Origin: Myxococcales bacterium
Lineage (GTDB): Bacteria > Myxococcota_A > Polyangia > Palsa-1104 > JAEUJZ01
Direction of reading: 5' to 3'
Length of the DNA stretch: 64,000 nt
Assembly: GCA_016794465.1 (NCBI GenBank)
Contig: JAEUKA010000014.1
Span: 279,130-343,129 of the forward strand
Made by a program: the position numbers and the translations under genes. The notes under the pieces are model-generated. The model saw only the letters and a program-made list of their open reading frames with translations. It made no database searches and was not told where the DNA came from. Positions 8,752 to 18,032 of this stretch are shown piece by piece. Position 1 is the first letter of the stretch. Each line of letters opens with the position of its first letter.

Positions 8752-9927
8752 CTAGGCGACGGCTGACCGGTGATCGCCGTTAAAGTCGTCCGCGATGATG
8801 CCGGTGGGCTCGTTGCCGGCGGTGAAGATCGAGGAGACAGTGAAGCCGCTCTCTTTGTCGCCGCTCAGCAGGACCGCAATGTTGCCAAGGCCTTCGGTGG
8901 TGCGGATCACCGCGACATCCGGGAAGCCGTCCTGGTTGAAGTCCGCCACCGCCAGCTTGGTCAAGGAGTCGCCGGCCACCACCGGAGTCGGTCGCGGCGC
9001 CAGGTCCTTGGGCACAAAGCTGGTCTTGCTGGTGCCCAGAAGCAGCGACACACAGGGCCGCAGTCGCAGCGTGGCGGCAATGTCGACAAAGCCATCGCCG
9101 TTGAAGTCAGCCACCGCCAAGCTGTGGGGATCGCTGCCGCTCTGGCACTCGCCGCTGAGGGCGCCGGTGGTGCTGAGGATGGAGGTGCGGCTGCCAAACT
9201 GTCCGGTCACCGAGTTGGGGAACAGCGAAAACGAGTCGCCGGCCCCGGTGGTCAGCAGATCGAGTCGCGCGTCCCCATCCACATCTGCCGCCACGATCGA
9301 GCTGGCATGGGTCGGGATATCGAAGGTCTTGGCCGGCTGATAGGTGCCATCGCCCACGCCGTAGAGGACACTTAAGATCCCGCCGCTGGTCGCACTGGCC
9401 ATCGCTCCGCTGGGAGTCCCGACCACCGCCAGGTCAATGGCCGTGTCTTTGTTGAAGTCTCCGGCGATCACGTGCGCACTGCTGGCCCCTAGCGCGATGT
9501 TGTGCCGACTGACCCGCAGCCCGAGCGGCAGGACTTTGCTCGGCTGCTCACCTTCGCTCAGCGACAGCTCGATGCTGCCCCCGGCTTGCTCGCTGCCATC
9601 TTCACTAAGCCCCAGCACACCCATGCTGCGGACACTCTCTGCCGTCACACCTGGCGGGGGTAGGACCCGAAACGTCCGAGGCAGCTCGCCACCCGACTCG
9701 GTCGCACCTCTGCGCAGCGCGGCTTGTGGCTCGACAGGGATGCCATAACGCCACTCAATCGAGTAGCTGGAATAGCTGCCGGCCCCCTCGACGCGCAGAT
9801 CGATACAGGCACCCTCTGCCCAGCGACAGACCGGGGCGCAGGAAGCTCCGGCGAGCGCCGACCCAGCCAGCAGCAGTGCCCACAGCCAGGAATCAGCACG
9901 GAAGGAAGCAAGCGATCGTTTGGTCAT
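8752..9927 (-). CDS. VCBS/FG-GAP repeat lipoprotein, apparently C-terminally short
   Basis: 391 aa. A signal peptide (LLLAGSALAGASC) ends at a lipobox-like ASC, so it is probably a lipoprotein. Repeated blades follow: DFNKDTAIDLAVV, DVDGDARLDLLTT, DFNGDGFVDIAAT, DFNQDGFPDVAVI, and a final DFNGDHRSAVA immediately before the stop. The last blade is cut at its start, suggesting a truncated C-terminus. The start codon overlaps the stop of the upstream PEGA gene by 4 bp (ATGA), so the two are translationally coupled. The propeller probably binds calcium and acts at the cell surface. No enzymatic role is visible. Confidence 0.75.
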   Translation of the reverse strand: MTKRSLASFRADSWLWALLLAGSALAGASCAPVCRWAEGACIDLRVEGAGSYSSYSIEWRYGIPVEPQAALRRGATESGGELPRTFRVLPPPGVTAESVRSMGVLGLSEDGSEQAGGSIELSLSEGEQPSKVLPLGLRVSRHNIALGASSAHVIAGDFNKDTAIDLAVVGTPSGAMASATSGGILSVLYGVGDGTYQPAKTFDIPTHASSIVAADVDGDARLDLLTTGAGDSFSLFPNSVTGQFGSRTSILSTTGALSGECQSGSDPHSLAVADFNGDGFVDIAATLRLRPCVSLLLGTSKTSFVPKDLAPRPTPVVAGDSLTKLAVADFNQDGFPDVAVIRTTEGLGNIAVLLSGDKESGFTVSSIFTAGNEPTGIIADDFNGDHRSAVA

Positions 9928-11339
9928 GGAAGCCAGCCCACGTTGTCATGAGTAGAAGGAATCAGTCCGATACAGAGCCCGGTCGCCACCGCTGCTGCCG
10001 CCACTCCGACTCCGGTCCACAGCCACCAGCGCCGATAGACGGGGGTCTTCGGCTTCTCCTTGCGAACCACGGTCTGCGCCAGCGGCTCCAGTGACAGATC
10101 GAGCGCCAGCGGCTGAGAGGGAGGCAGCGTGACCTCGGTATGAACGGGCCGATAGCCCGGCGCGTGTACCGTCAGCTGAATCGGATCGGCCCACAAGATC
10201 CGTCGCAAGGGCGTCATCCCCAGCCGGACCTTGCCCGACAGGACCTCTGCTGACACCGGCTGCGTGGCCACGGTCAAGGTACTGGTCCGTCGCTTGAGCG
10301 CGCCTACCAGAAGCGTCGGCAGCGTCCGGCCCAGCAGCGTCACCACCTCTGCCGGGGTGCAGCGCGGACACTTGGCCTCTTCCGCCGCCGCTGGATCGGC
10401 AATGTCCCGGTGCCGCACCGCCAGCTTGAGCGAATAGCCATCGCCCTTCTCGAACCGCCGCAGCGACGCGTGCAGGATGTACTCGACATCGACCTTCTGG
10501 GCCAGCAGCTGCTGACAGCTCGGCTTGCTGATGCAGTCGCGCAGGTGCGGAGCCGAGAACAGTGCCTGATCCTGCGGCAGGACGGTCTGATCGACTGCGC
10601 GCACCGACTGCTCGATGGTGGTGTTGATCTCGCCCAAGACCTCCGGCAGCGTCGTGCCCAGCTCATTGACCGTCAGGACAGCCGGCATCAGTGACTGAAG
10701 CAGCGTCCCGGTGGATCGATCGAAGCGCACCTCGAACTGTCGCCCCGCCGAGATCGTCACCTGCGCCGCCAGTCGCTTGTTCGGATACTCGATGGCCAGG
10801 CGGTGCTCTCCCGGTGACAACAGAAGGGGTGACGGCAGCGGCAGCACACCGACCAGTCGCTCATCCACCGAAACCAGCGCCCCTGGGTCCGCCAGTACAA
10901 TCGCTCGCCCCGAGGGTGGGGTCGCACCGGCCAGCAAGCTCGTCGCCAGCTGCTGGAGGGCGTCGTCAGGCTTCCGCGCCGGGTCGAGCAGATAGCGGCG
11001 CAGCAGGTCCTGGGCTTCCAGCGTCCGCTGCTCCGCCGCCGCCAGCCGCCCCAGGTAGAGCAGTCCTTCGGCACTGGGGTGCAGCCGAAACGCCTCGGAC
11101 AGCGCCGCATAGGCCCGTGAATAGTCCTTGTCGCCAAGCGCCTGTAGACCCTGCTCGGTCAGCTTCTCAGCCGGTGACAGCTGAGTGACCGGCGGCTTGC
11201 GCGGACGGGCCGCCACCGGCGCCACGCACAGCGTCAAGATCATGGCCATCGCGACAAGCCGCGATACCCACCGAAAGAAAGCGCAGCGAGGTTCAGCATG
11301 GACGCGCCCCCCTCGCCCGATCATGCGCCGCGCAGACAT
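9924..11339 (-). CDS. TPR and PEGA-domain envelope protein
   Basis: 471 aa. A signal segment (MAMILTLCVAPVAARP) lies at about residues 30-48. TPR-like repeats follow (EQGLQALGDKDYSRAYAALSEA..., LLYLGRLAAAEQRTLEAQDLL), then two PEGA-like regions (ALVSVDERLVGVLPLPSPLLLSPGEHRL and VRLGMTPLRRILWADPIQLTV). A central region may sense or compile counts, as in adventurous-motility proteins. A transmembrane helix (WLWTGVGVAAAAVATGLCIGLI) lies close to the C-terminus. The architecture is common in myxobacterial envelope proteins that scaffold cell-wall or surface assemblies. Function is unproven. It overlaps the downstream VCBS lipoprotein gene by 4 bp. Confidence 0.72.
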   Translation of the reverse strand: MSARRMIGRGGRVHAEPRCAFFRWVSRLVAMAMILTLCVAPVAARPRKPPVTQLSPAEKLTEQGLQALGDKDYSRAYAALSEAFRLHPSAEGLLYLGRLAAAEQRTLEAQDLLRRYLLDPARKPDDALQQLATSLLAGATPPSGRAIVLADPGALVSVDERLVGVLPLPSPLLLSPGEHRLAIEYPNKRLAAQVTISAGRQFEVRFDRSTGTLLQSLMPAVLTVNELGTTLPEVLGEINTTIEQSVRAVDQTVLPQDQALFSAPHLRDCISKPSCQQLLAQKVDVEYILHASLRRFEKGDGYSLKLAVRHRDIADPAAAEEAKCPRCTPAEVVTLLGRTLPTLLVGALKRRTSTLTVATQPVSAEVLSGKVRLGMTPLRRILWADPIQLTVHAPGYRPVHTEVTLPPSQPLALDLSLEPLAQTVVRKEKPKTPVYRRWWLWTGVGVAAAAVATGLCIGLIPSTHDNVGWLP

Positions 11340-11417
11340 GGCTAAGCGCTCAGCTTATCATGATCTATCCCGCTGGCTCGACTCAGCGGTGGTGTACGCC
11401 TGTGGTAGGATGTCGCC

Positions 11418-12290
11418 ATGGCCGTACAAAGACCTACCGCTGCATCTGCCTCGTCTGAGCGCCCTTCCAACAGCGAGCCCGACCTGAGCGGCACTTTCAT
11501 GATCGCTACGTGGAATGTCAACTCGCTGCGGATGCGCTGGGACCGCCTGACCGCGTGGCTGGCCGACAAGCGACCCGACGTACTGTGCCTGCAAGAGATC
11601 AAGATCCAGGACGCCGACTTCCCAGCACTGGAGCTACACGGCGTGGGCTATCACGCCATCGCCCACGGACAGAAGACCTACAACGGCGTCGCCATCTTAA
11701 GCCGCATCGAGCACGGCAGCCCCATCGACGTACAGTGCGGACTCAAAGACGGTGACCCCGATACCGAGGCCCGACTCATCGCCGCCACCATTCCCGGCCT
11801 GAGCCTGCGCGTCGCTTCGGTCTATGTCCCGAACGGCCAGGTCGTCGGCGCCGACAAGTGGACCTACAAGCTGCGCTGGCTGCAGCGCTTCCGTAGCTAC
11901 CTGGACCGCGAGCTACGTCCCGACCAGCCCATCGCCTTGTGCGGCGACTACAACATTGCCCCCGCCGATCACGATGTCCACGATCCCGAGGTCTGGCGCG
12001 ACACCGTCATCTGTCACCCCGATGCCCGCGCGGCCTTGCAGACGCTGTGCGAGTTCGGGCTCATTGATACCTTGCGGCGCGTCCATCCTGACGGAAGGAT
12101 CTTCACCTACTGGGACTATCGCGGCCTGTCGTTTCCGAAGAACCTCGGCATCCGCATCGATCACATCCTGGCCACCGCACCACTGGGCGAGCGCTGCCGC
12201 AAGGTCGAGGTCGATCGCCAGGCACGCAAAGGGGAAAAGCCGTCGGATCATGCGCCGGTCCAAGCCTGGTTCAGTCGAATTCCCGGCTAG
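11418..12290 (+). CDS. xth: Exodeoxyribonuclease III
   Basis: 290 aa, endonuclease/exonuclease/phosphatase fold. It shows the family landmarks in order: IATWNVNSLRMR (Asn), CLQEIKIQD (metal-binding Glu), GVAILSR, CGDYNIAPADHDVHD (catalytic Asp/Asn), FTYWDYRG and RIDHILATAP with the final SDHAPV (catalytic His). It cuts abasic sites and removes 3' blocks in base excision repair. An ATG at 11499 (MIATWNV) matches the usual family start. The ATG at 11418 has AGGATG upstream and would add 27 disordered residues, so the start is uncertain. It is transcribed divergently from the PEGA gene. Confidence 0.9.
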   Translation: MAVQRPTAASASSERPSNSEPDLSGTFMIATWNVNSLRMRWDRLTAWLADKRPDVLCLQEIKIQDADFPALELHGVGYHAIAHGQKTYNGVAILSRIEHGSPIDVQCGLKDGDPDTEARLIAATIPGLSLRVASVYVPNGQVVGADKWTYKLRWLQRFRSYLDRELRPDQPIALCGDYNIAPADHDVHDPEVWRDTVICHPDARAALQTLCEFGLIDTLRRVHPDGRIFTYWDYRGLSFPKNLGIRIDHILATAPLGERCRKVEVDRQARKGEKPSDHAPVQAWFSRIPG

Positions 12291-12315
12291 CGATGCAAAT
12301 AGTTGAAAATAGGCG

Positions 12316-12343
12316 TTGACTCCTGGCAAAAAGAAAGTAGAGT
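12316..12343 (+). promoter_or_regulatory. Sigma-70-type promoter of the initiator tRNA
   Basis: TTGACT (12316-12321), a 16-bp spacer and TAGAGT (12338-12343), placed 18 bp before the first tRNA base. This is close to consensus, as expected for a stable RNA gene. Confidence 0.7.
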
Positions 12344-12361
12344 CCTCCTCACCTTAGTTGT

Positions 12362-12435
<74 letters not shown>

Positions 12436-12440
12436 CTGTC

Positions 12441-12477
12441 GCGGAGTCAGTCGAAAGATTGGCTCCGCTTTTTTTTT
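12441..12477 (+). terminator. Rho-independent terminator after tRNA-fMet
   Basis: GCGGAGTCAGTC pairs with GATTGGCTCCGC (two wobble pairs) around a GAAA tetraloop, followed by nine T residues at 12469-12477. It is a strong intrinsic terminator six bases after the tRNA. Confidence 0.93.
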
Positions 12478-12510
12478 GCCCAAAGTCGCTCCTGCCCAAA
12501 TGATGCCCGG

Positions 12511-13101
12511 ATGTCCCGCATACTCGGCGTCGATCCTGGCACCCTCCGCTGCGGCTACGCGGTCGTTGAAACCAATCCCAGTCGCGCGACCCAGCCTCGC
12601 TACATGGAGTGCGGCGTCATCGAGCTACCGGCCAAGGCGCCCATCGCCGAGCGCCTGCGCTTACTGGCCAGCGATCTGCGCGAGGTGATCGTCGAGCTTC
12701 AGCCGAGCGAGCTGGCCCTGGAGTCGGCCTTCGCGGGCATCAACGTTCGCTCGGCGCTGCTGCTCGGACAGGCGCGAGGCGCGATCATGCTGGTCGGAGC
12801 CGAGGCCGGGCTCTGCATCCACGAGTATCCGCCCGCCACCATCAAGAAGACCGTCTGCGGCAACGGTCGCGCCCAAAAGTCCGAGGTGCAGCGGATCGTG
12901 TCGTGGCTGTGCAAGCTCAGCTCGCCCCCGCCCCCCGATGCGGCGGATGCGGTCGCGATTGCGCTCTGCCACGCCTTTCACGCCCCGCAGCGAGCCCTTA
13001 CTGCCCAAGCGATGAAGCAGCAGCCTCGCGCCACAGCGCCGCAACATCCACGGGCGAGCGCCGCCCGTACACCGTCAGCGCCAGCTCGCAGCGGTCGGTA
13101 A
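12511..13101 (+). CDS. ruvC: Crossover junction endodeoxyribonuclease RuvC
   Basis: 196 aa. The N-terminal RILGVDPGTLRCGYAVV has the first catalytic Asp. LALESAFAGINVRSALLLGQARG has the catalytic Glu. The DAADAVAIALCHA segment holds the two C-terminal acidic residues. It resolves Holliday junctions with RuvAB during recombination. The last 35 or so residues are a Pro/Ala/Arg-rich tail beyond the usual RuvC end. The final 104 bp overlap the 3' end of the convergent GDPD gene. ruvA and ruvB are not adjacent. Confidence 0.92.
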   Translation: MSRILGVDPGTLRCGYAVVETNPSRATQPRYMECGVIELPAKAPIAERLRLLASDLREVIVELQPSELALESAFAGINVRSALLLGQARGAIMLVGAEAGLCIHEYPPATIKKTVCGNGRAQKSEVQRIVSWLCKLSSPPPPDAADAVAIALCHAFHAPQRALTAQAMKQQPRATAPQHPRASAARTPSAPARSGR

Positions 13102-13981
13102 ACGCCCCGTCCGCCCCAAACCAGCGTCCCAGCCGCAGCTGCCAGCCCTGGTTGAGCGTGTAGGGATGCACCACCAGACCCGCCGCGTGCGCTCGCCTTG
13201 TGTGCCACGGATACGCGTAGTAACCGACCGGCCCGATGCCCTGGGCAAGCTCGCGCGCCTGTCCGACCAAGGTCGCAAAGCCATCCCGACGCACCATCTC
13301 TTCGTCGAGCAGATAGACGCGTGGGATCGTGGGCGCGAGCTGTTTGAAGAGCAGCAGGCTGGCGGCGGAAAACGACTGAAACACCAGCTTGCCGTGAAGG
13401 CTTGGCGACAGATAGCCACGCCGCTCGAGCTGGCGAATCAGCTCTGCCTCGATGCCCGGAAAGCGCTCGGGTGCCTTGGTTTCCAGGTACAGACCACTCG
13501 GCTTGTCCGAAGCAAGCGCGATGTCGATCAGCTGGTCAAGCCGGAGGATGCGCGCCGAGGCAAACTCTGGGCGGGCCCGATCCGGAAACTTGGCGTTAAA
13601 CCAGCTGCCCGCATCGAGCCGACTCAGCTCCTCCCAGGTGAACTCACTGACCGGTTGCTGCGCCCGATCGGGAAACACGGTGGCGACGTTGGTGGTACGC
13701 AGCAGCGTGTCGTCGTGGAGCGCAATCAGCACCCCATCTTTGCTGCGCTGAATGTCGGCTTCCAAGTAGTCAGCCCCCACCAGCTTGGCGACTCGGTAGG
13801 ACCACGCCGTCTCCTCTGGAGCCAGGTAGGACGCGCCGCGATGAGCCATGACCGCTGGAAACGGCAGCCCCAGGCGCTGCGCCGTCACGGCTCCATCATC
13901 GCGGTGCAGCGTCAGATAGCCCGCTGGCAACAGCAGCGCCACCGCCCCCAGCTGCCAAGCGCGCGTCCGCCACCGACTCAT
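12998..13981 (-). CDS. Glycerophosphodiester phosphodiesterase family protein
   Basis: 327 aa. An N-terminal hydrophobic segment ([15 protein letters not shown]) suggests an exported or membrane-anchored protein. The GDPD landmarks follow: [19 protein letters not shown] (catalytic His, Arg, Glu), [27 protein letters not shown] (metal-binding Glu/Asp and second catalytic His), and GLYLETK. The C-terminal [25 protein letters not shown] is the usual final strand. It hydrolyses glycerophosphodiesters to glycerol-3-phosphate and an alcohol. Its start overlaps the stop of the upstream fur-like gene by 4 bp, and its 3' end overlaps ruvC on the other strand. Confidence 0.87.
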   Translation of the reverse strand: MSRWRTRAWQLGAVALLLPAGYLTLHRDDGAVTAQRLGLPFPAVMAHRGASYLAPEETAWSYRVAKLVGADYLEADIQRSKDGVLIALHDDTLLRTTNVATVFPDRAQQPVSEFTWEELSRLDAGSWFNAKFPDRARPEFASARILRLDQLIDIALASDKPSGLYLETKAPERFPGIEAELIRQLERRGYLSPSLHGKLVFQSFSAASLLLFKQLAPTIPRVYLLDEEMVRRDGFATLVGQARELAQGIGPVGYYAYPWHTRRAHAAGLVVHPYTLNQGWQLRLGRWFGADGAFTDRCELALTVYGRRSPVDVAALWREAAASSLGQ

Positions 13982-14541
13982 CGCCGTGCGACTCTGGGCT
14001 CGGGCTTCTGAGCGTCATCGCCCGGACACTGACCGCCGCTGACACCCTGTTCTTTGGGACACAGTCCGTATAGTTCCAGCTTGTGCTGCATCACCTTGAA
14101 GCCGCCGAGCCGAGTGGCGACGGTATCTTGCAGCCGCTCGATCTCGGGCTCCTCGAACTCGAGGATCAGCCGACACTTCTGACAGATCAGGTGATCGTGG
14201 TGCCGCGACTCCGAGCCGGCGACCTCATAGCGGGTCTGCCCGTCCCCAAACTGCCGCGAGGCCGCCAGTCCCGCGTCGAGCAAGTGCTTGACCGTGCGAT
14301 ACACCGTCGCATAACCGACGCGCGCATTGCGGGCCCTGACCAACGCCAGCAGCTCATCGATCGAGACATGGGTATCGGCGCTGCTGCCCCGCAGAAACAC
14401 GTCCACGATCAGCTCTCGCTGGGCAGTGGTCTTCAGGGAGTTTTCACGCTGATAGACACTCCACTGATGCTTCAGCTGCGAAATTTGCTCTTCTGTCCGA
14501 ACCCCGGGATGCCTAGCCAGCGTCGATACTTGTATTGCCAT
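13978..14541 (-). CDS. Fur-family transcriptional regulator
   Basis: 187 aa. The winged-helix domain includes [51 protein letters not shown] in pieces typical of Fur/PerR/Zur. The dimerisation domain has [10 protein letters not shown], a metal-binding cluster with one CxxC, and another CP...C pair near the end. An acidic, His-poor C-terminal tail follows. Which metal it senses (iron, zinc or peroxide) is not clear. The gene overlaps the upstream carbamoyltransferase by 29 bp and the downstream GDPD gene by 4 bp, so the three probably share a transcript. Confidence 0.88.
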   Translation of the reverse strand: MAIQVSTLARHPGVRTEEQISQLKHQWSVYQRENSLKTTAQRELIVDVFLRGSSADTHVSIDELLALVRARNARVGYATVYRTVKHLLDAGLAASRQFGDGQTRYEVAGSESRHHDHLICQKCRLILEFEEPEIERLQDTVATRLGGFKVMQHKLELYGLCPKEQGVSGGQCPGDDAQKPEPRVARR

Positions 14542-16399
14542 AATGAAACTCCGCTTCGCTCACTTCGATGACCCAGCTTAGCCACAGGTTGCATAGTGCG
14601 AGTGCGTCCATGTGCGTCTTTACGAAACAGCGCAGCGCATCACTCGGGGAACAGACGATCGGCTCGTGCTCGTTAAAAGAGGTATTCAGCAGGATCGGTA
14701 CGCCAGTCCGCTCCGCAAACGCGGCAATCAGCGCGTAAAAGTGGGGACTGTGCGCTTGCTCGACCGTCTGCAAGCGCCCCGTCCCATCGGCATGCACGAT
14801 CGCCGGCACCAGTGCTCGCTTCTCTTTTCGCACTTCATCGACGAGCAGCATCGCTGGCGAGGGCGCCGCTCGGACAAACCACTGTGCCGTGTGCTCGGCC
14901 AAGATCGCGGGCGCGAACGGGCGAAACGGCTCGCGGTGCTTGATGCGCCGGTTGAGGATGTCCTTCATATCGGCCCGTCGCGGATCGGCCAGGATGCTGC
15001 GATGCCCGAGCGCCCGGGGCCCAAACTCCATCGCACCTTGAAACCAGCCGATCACCTCGCCCCGCTCGATGGCTGACACCGCTCGCTCACGCAGCTGCGA
15101 GTCGCTCAGACGCTCGATGCGCAGCCGCGCTTGGGACGGCTGACCATTGCTGCCCACCGTCGCAACCCCTGACACGACCGCTTGACCGTGGGCATCGAGG
15201 CTGGCCGCCGCACCAAACATCGACTGTACCGCTTGGGTACACTCATCCAGGGAAAACGTCGGCCCGGTGTAGGCGTGGTGCATCACAAAGCGACGCGGTC
15301 GTCCCAGCACTTGATGCTCGATCCACAGCGCCGCCCCGATGGCCGTCCCGTTGTCACCGGCGGCCGGCTGTACGAACAGCTCGGCAAACGGAGTGCGGTC
15401 GAGGATCTTGCCATTGGCGACAGAGTTCAGCGCCACGCCCCCCGCCAGCGTCAGCTTGGTCAGTCCCGTCCGTCGCTGCACCCCGAGCGCCAGATGGCAC
15501 ACCGCATCCTCGAGCAGCGCCTGCAGGCTGGCGGCAACATCCTGATGACGCGGCAGCAGCGCACTGCCCGGCTCCCGCGCCGGCCCAAGGAGCCGACATA
15601 GCTCATCACCATACAGTCGCGCCAGCTTGGGCGAGCCGTCCGCCCACGACATCTCGATGCCGTCGCGGTGATGGCGAAAATAGCGCAGCTCCAGCGCAAA
15701 CGCGCCGTCGGGATGAAGCTGCAAGAGCTGACGTAGCTCGGGCACCGCCTGCGCATTCCCGTACGCGGCCAGGCCCATCACCTTGCCTTCGTCGCCGTAC
15801 TTGGGAAAGCCGAGCCACTGCGTCACCGCCGTATACAGCGCCCCCAGCGAGTGCGGAAAGCCGACCTCGCCGAGGACTTCAATGTGACGATCGGTACCGC
15901 GCCCCCACATCGTCGAGACAAAGTCGCCAAAGCCATCCAGGGACAGCACCGCCGCTTCCGCAAAGCCCGACGCAAAAAACGCACTCGCCAGGTGGGCGCG
16001 ATGGTGTTCCACGGTGTGAAACGTCGCCCGCAGCTCGTCCGTGCCTAGCGCATCGGCAAGGGCTGACTCGACCGAGGTGATCTTCTTGCGGTTGGTGAGT
16101 CGATCGCGAACTTGACGAAACAGCGCGGGCAGATCGCGGCTGTGGAGGAGCCTCGTACCGACGTGAAGCAGCTTGTCAGCAAGGTGCGCACGCGGATCGC
16201 GTGAGATCGCCACGTGATCTAGCTGTCCAGCCGAGATGCCCCCGAGGCGCAGACACTCACGCACTGCCAGCGACGGAAAACCAGCGCAGTGCTTGACCCG
16301 ATTGAGCCGCTCTTCCTCGACCGCGCAGACCAGCTGGCCATCGATAAGCAGCGCCGCGCTGGCATCGCCGTGAAAGGCATTGAGGCCCAGGATTCGCAT
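14513..16399 (-). CDS. Carbamoyltransferase (NodU/CmcH/TobZ family)
   Basis: 628 aa, the full family length. The N-terminal Kae1-like half starts [18 protein letters not shown] and contains [15 protein letters not shown] and the [15 protein letters not shown] metal-binding histidines. The [13 protein letters not shown] and [15 protein letters not shown] motifs follow. The C-terminal half has [24 protein letters not shown] and FRPFAPAIL, typical of the domain that makes carbamoyl-AMP. The family transfers a carbamoyl group from carbamoyl phosphate to a hydroxyl of a sugar or antibiotic. No biosynthetic cluster surrounds it, although glycosyltransferase-like genes lie nearby. The acceptor is unknown. 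Confidence 0.9.
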   Translation of the reverse strand: MRILGLNAFHGDASAALLIDGQLVCAVEEERLNRVKHCAGFPSLAVRECLRLGGISAGQLDHVAISRDPRAHLADKLLHVGTRLLHSRDLPALFRQVRDRLTNRKKITSVESALADALGTDELRATFHTVEHHRAHLASAFFASGFAEAAVLSLDGFGDFVSTMWGRGTDRHIEVLGEVGFPHSLGALYTAVTQWLGFPKYGDEGKVMGLAAYGNAQAVPELRQLLQLHPDGAFALELRYFRHHRDGIEMSWADGSPKLARLYGDELCRLLGPAREPGSALLPRHQDVAASLQALLEDAVCHLALGVQRRTGLTKLTLAGGVALNSVANGKILDRTPFAELFVQPAAGDNGTAIGAALWIEHQVLGRPRRFVMHHAYTGPTFSLDECTQAVQSMFGAAASLDAHGQAVVSGVATVGSNGQPSQARLRIERLSDSQLRERAVSAIERGEVIGWFQGAMEFGPRALGHRSILADPRRADMKDILNRRIKHREPFRPFAPAILAEHTAQWFVRAAPSPAMLLVDEVRKEKRALVPAIVHADGTGRLQTVEQAHSPHFYALIAAFAERTGVPILLNTSFNEHEPIVCSPSDALRCFVKTHMDALALCNLWLSWVIEVSEAEFHYGNTSIDAG

Positions 16400-16414
16400 G
16401 AGCGATCAGCGTAC

Positions 16415-17965
16415 CTAGTGGCCCAGGTGCTGACCACTGGCGCGAAACTCATCGACCGCCACCAGGAACACATCGACGAGCCGCTGATCGAACTGCACGC
16501 CCGAGCAGCGCTCGATCTCGGAGATCGCTGTCTCATGCGGCATCGCTTTGCGATACGCCCGATCCGAGGTCATCGCGTCGTAGCTGTCGGCGATCGCGAC
16601 AATCCGTCCAATCAGCGGAATGTTGTCGCCCATCAGCGCCTGCGGATAGCCGTTGCCATCCCAGGACTCGTGGTGACAGAACGCGCCCGGAATCAGGTCG
16701 GCCATGAACGGAATCGGCTCGAGGATGCGCTTGCCCTTGGCCGGGTGGGTCTGGAACATCGCCACCTCTTCGGGACTGAGCTTGCCGGGCTTGTTGAGCT
16801 TTTCCTGCCGAATGCCGATCTTGCCGATGTCATGCATCAGCGCCGCCCACCGCAGCATCTCCAGCTCGTTTTCCGACAGCGTCAGGCGCTTGCCAATCAG
16901 CTCGGCGTAGCGGCTCACTCGCTCGGAGTGGCCACGGGTGTAGCGATCGCTCTCCTCGAGTGCATGGGCAAAGCCGACCACCGTCGCTCGAAAGTTCTCA
17001 CGCAGCGAGGTGTTGGCGCGGGTCAGATCGTCGTTGCTCCGCCGCAGCTGCTCATACAGTCGGGCGTTTTCAATCGACACCGCCGCTCGCGACGCCAGGA
17101 CCGTTAGCAGCCGCCTTTGTCCCTCGGAAAAGCGATAGCCCCGCGTGTAGGAATACGCGTTGAGCATGCCGATGACCTGATCGCCAATCTTGAGCGGCGT
17201 CGAGCAGAACGACACCAGCCGCTTGTCTTTCGGTGGCTCGGCAAAGTAGCGCAGCGCCCGAATGCCGTGGGCAATCAGAGGCCGCCCCTGCATGTAGTGA
17301 TCGAGGATGGCGTTGGTGTTCAGCTCGCCAACTCCCGTCGCTGTGCCATACCAGTTGAGGTCGGTCTGCGCGTTCTTCGAGTACTTGCGGGTCCGCTCGA
17401 CAAACTCGCCAGTCACCGGGTGGCGCATAGTCAGCGTCGCCACGTCCGCTTCGGCCTCGATCAGCGTCGCATCGAGGATGATGTCCAAGATGCGCTCCAG
17501 CGACAGCTCATGCGCCATCGCCTCCGACAGCTGATACAGCGTCACCGCCTCTTTGAGCAGAAAGTTCTCTTGCTGGAGCTTCTGCTGCTTGAGTCCCTTG
17601 TGGATGACGCGAATCACATCCTCGTTCTTGAACGGCTTGAGGATGTAGTCGTAGGCGCCGCGCTTCATCGCTTCAATCGCCGTCTCGACGGTACCGAAGG
17701 CAGTCATGATGATCGTGACCACCGGCAGTCGCTGCTCGGCGATGCGCTGCAGCAGCTCCAGCCCGTTCATGTGCGGCATCTTCAGGTCCGACAAGACCAA
17801 GTGATACGAGCGCCGCTGCAGCTCCTGAAACGCTTGCAGGCCGTCCTCGGCGAGTCGCACCGAAAAGCCCTCTGCTGAGAGGACGTGCGCCAGCATTTCA
17901 CGCACGACCTTCTCATCATCTACCAGAAGTATTCGTGCTGGCTCGTCGGGAGTCGCCGCTTCCAT
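16415..17965 (-). CDS. Response regulator with REC, GAF and HD-GYP domains
   Basis: 516 aa from the ATG at 17965 (MEAATPDEPARILLVDDE). Longer upstream frame would overlap the divergent gene and is not receiver-like. The receiver domain (about 10-125) has the acidic pair in VDDE, the phospho-acceptor Asp in LVLSDLKMPHMNG and the KP of YILKPF. A GAF domain spans roughly 150-310. The HD-GYP domain has HSERVSRYAELIG, HDIGKIGI and HHESWDGNGYP, the motifs of an active cyclic-di-GMP phosphodiesterase. A phospho-signal would therefore lower c-di-GMP. No partner kinase is adjacent. It is divergent from the glycosyltransferase gene with a 67-bp gap. Confidence 0.92.
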   Translation of the reverse strand: MEAATPDEPARILLVDDEKVVREMLAHVLSAEGFSVRLAEDGLQAFQELQRRSYHLVLSDLKMPHMNGLELLQRIAEQRLPVVTIIMTAFGTVETAIEAMKRGAYDYILKPFKNEDVIRVIHKGLKQQKLQQENFLLKEAVTLYQLSEAMAHELSLERILDIILDATLIEAEADVATLTMRHPVTGEFVERTRKYSKNAQTDLNWYGTATGVGELNTNAILDHYMQGRPLIAHGIRALRYFAEPPKDKRLVSFCSTPLKIGDQVIGMLNAYSYTRGYRFSEGQRRLLTVLASRAAVSIENARLYEQLRRSNDDLTRANTSLRENFRATVVGFAHALEESDRYTRGHSERVSRYAELIGKRLTLSENELEMLRWAALMHDIGKIGIRQEKLNKPGKLSPEEVAMFQTHPAKGKRILEPIPFMADLIPGAFCHHESWDGNGYPQALMGDNIPLIGRIVAIADSYDAMTSDRAYRKAMPHETAISEIERCSGVQFDQRLVDVFLVAVDEFRASGQHLGH

Positions 17966-18032
17966 GGCGCGCGAATCTACTGCCAAAAGTGCCCGCTCCG
18001 CAACAAAACCGCTTCGGCTACTATGCCCGTCG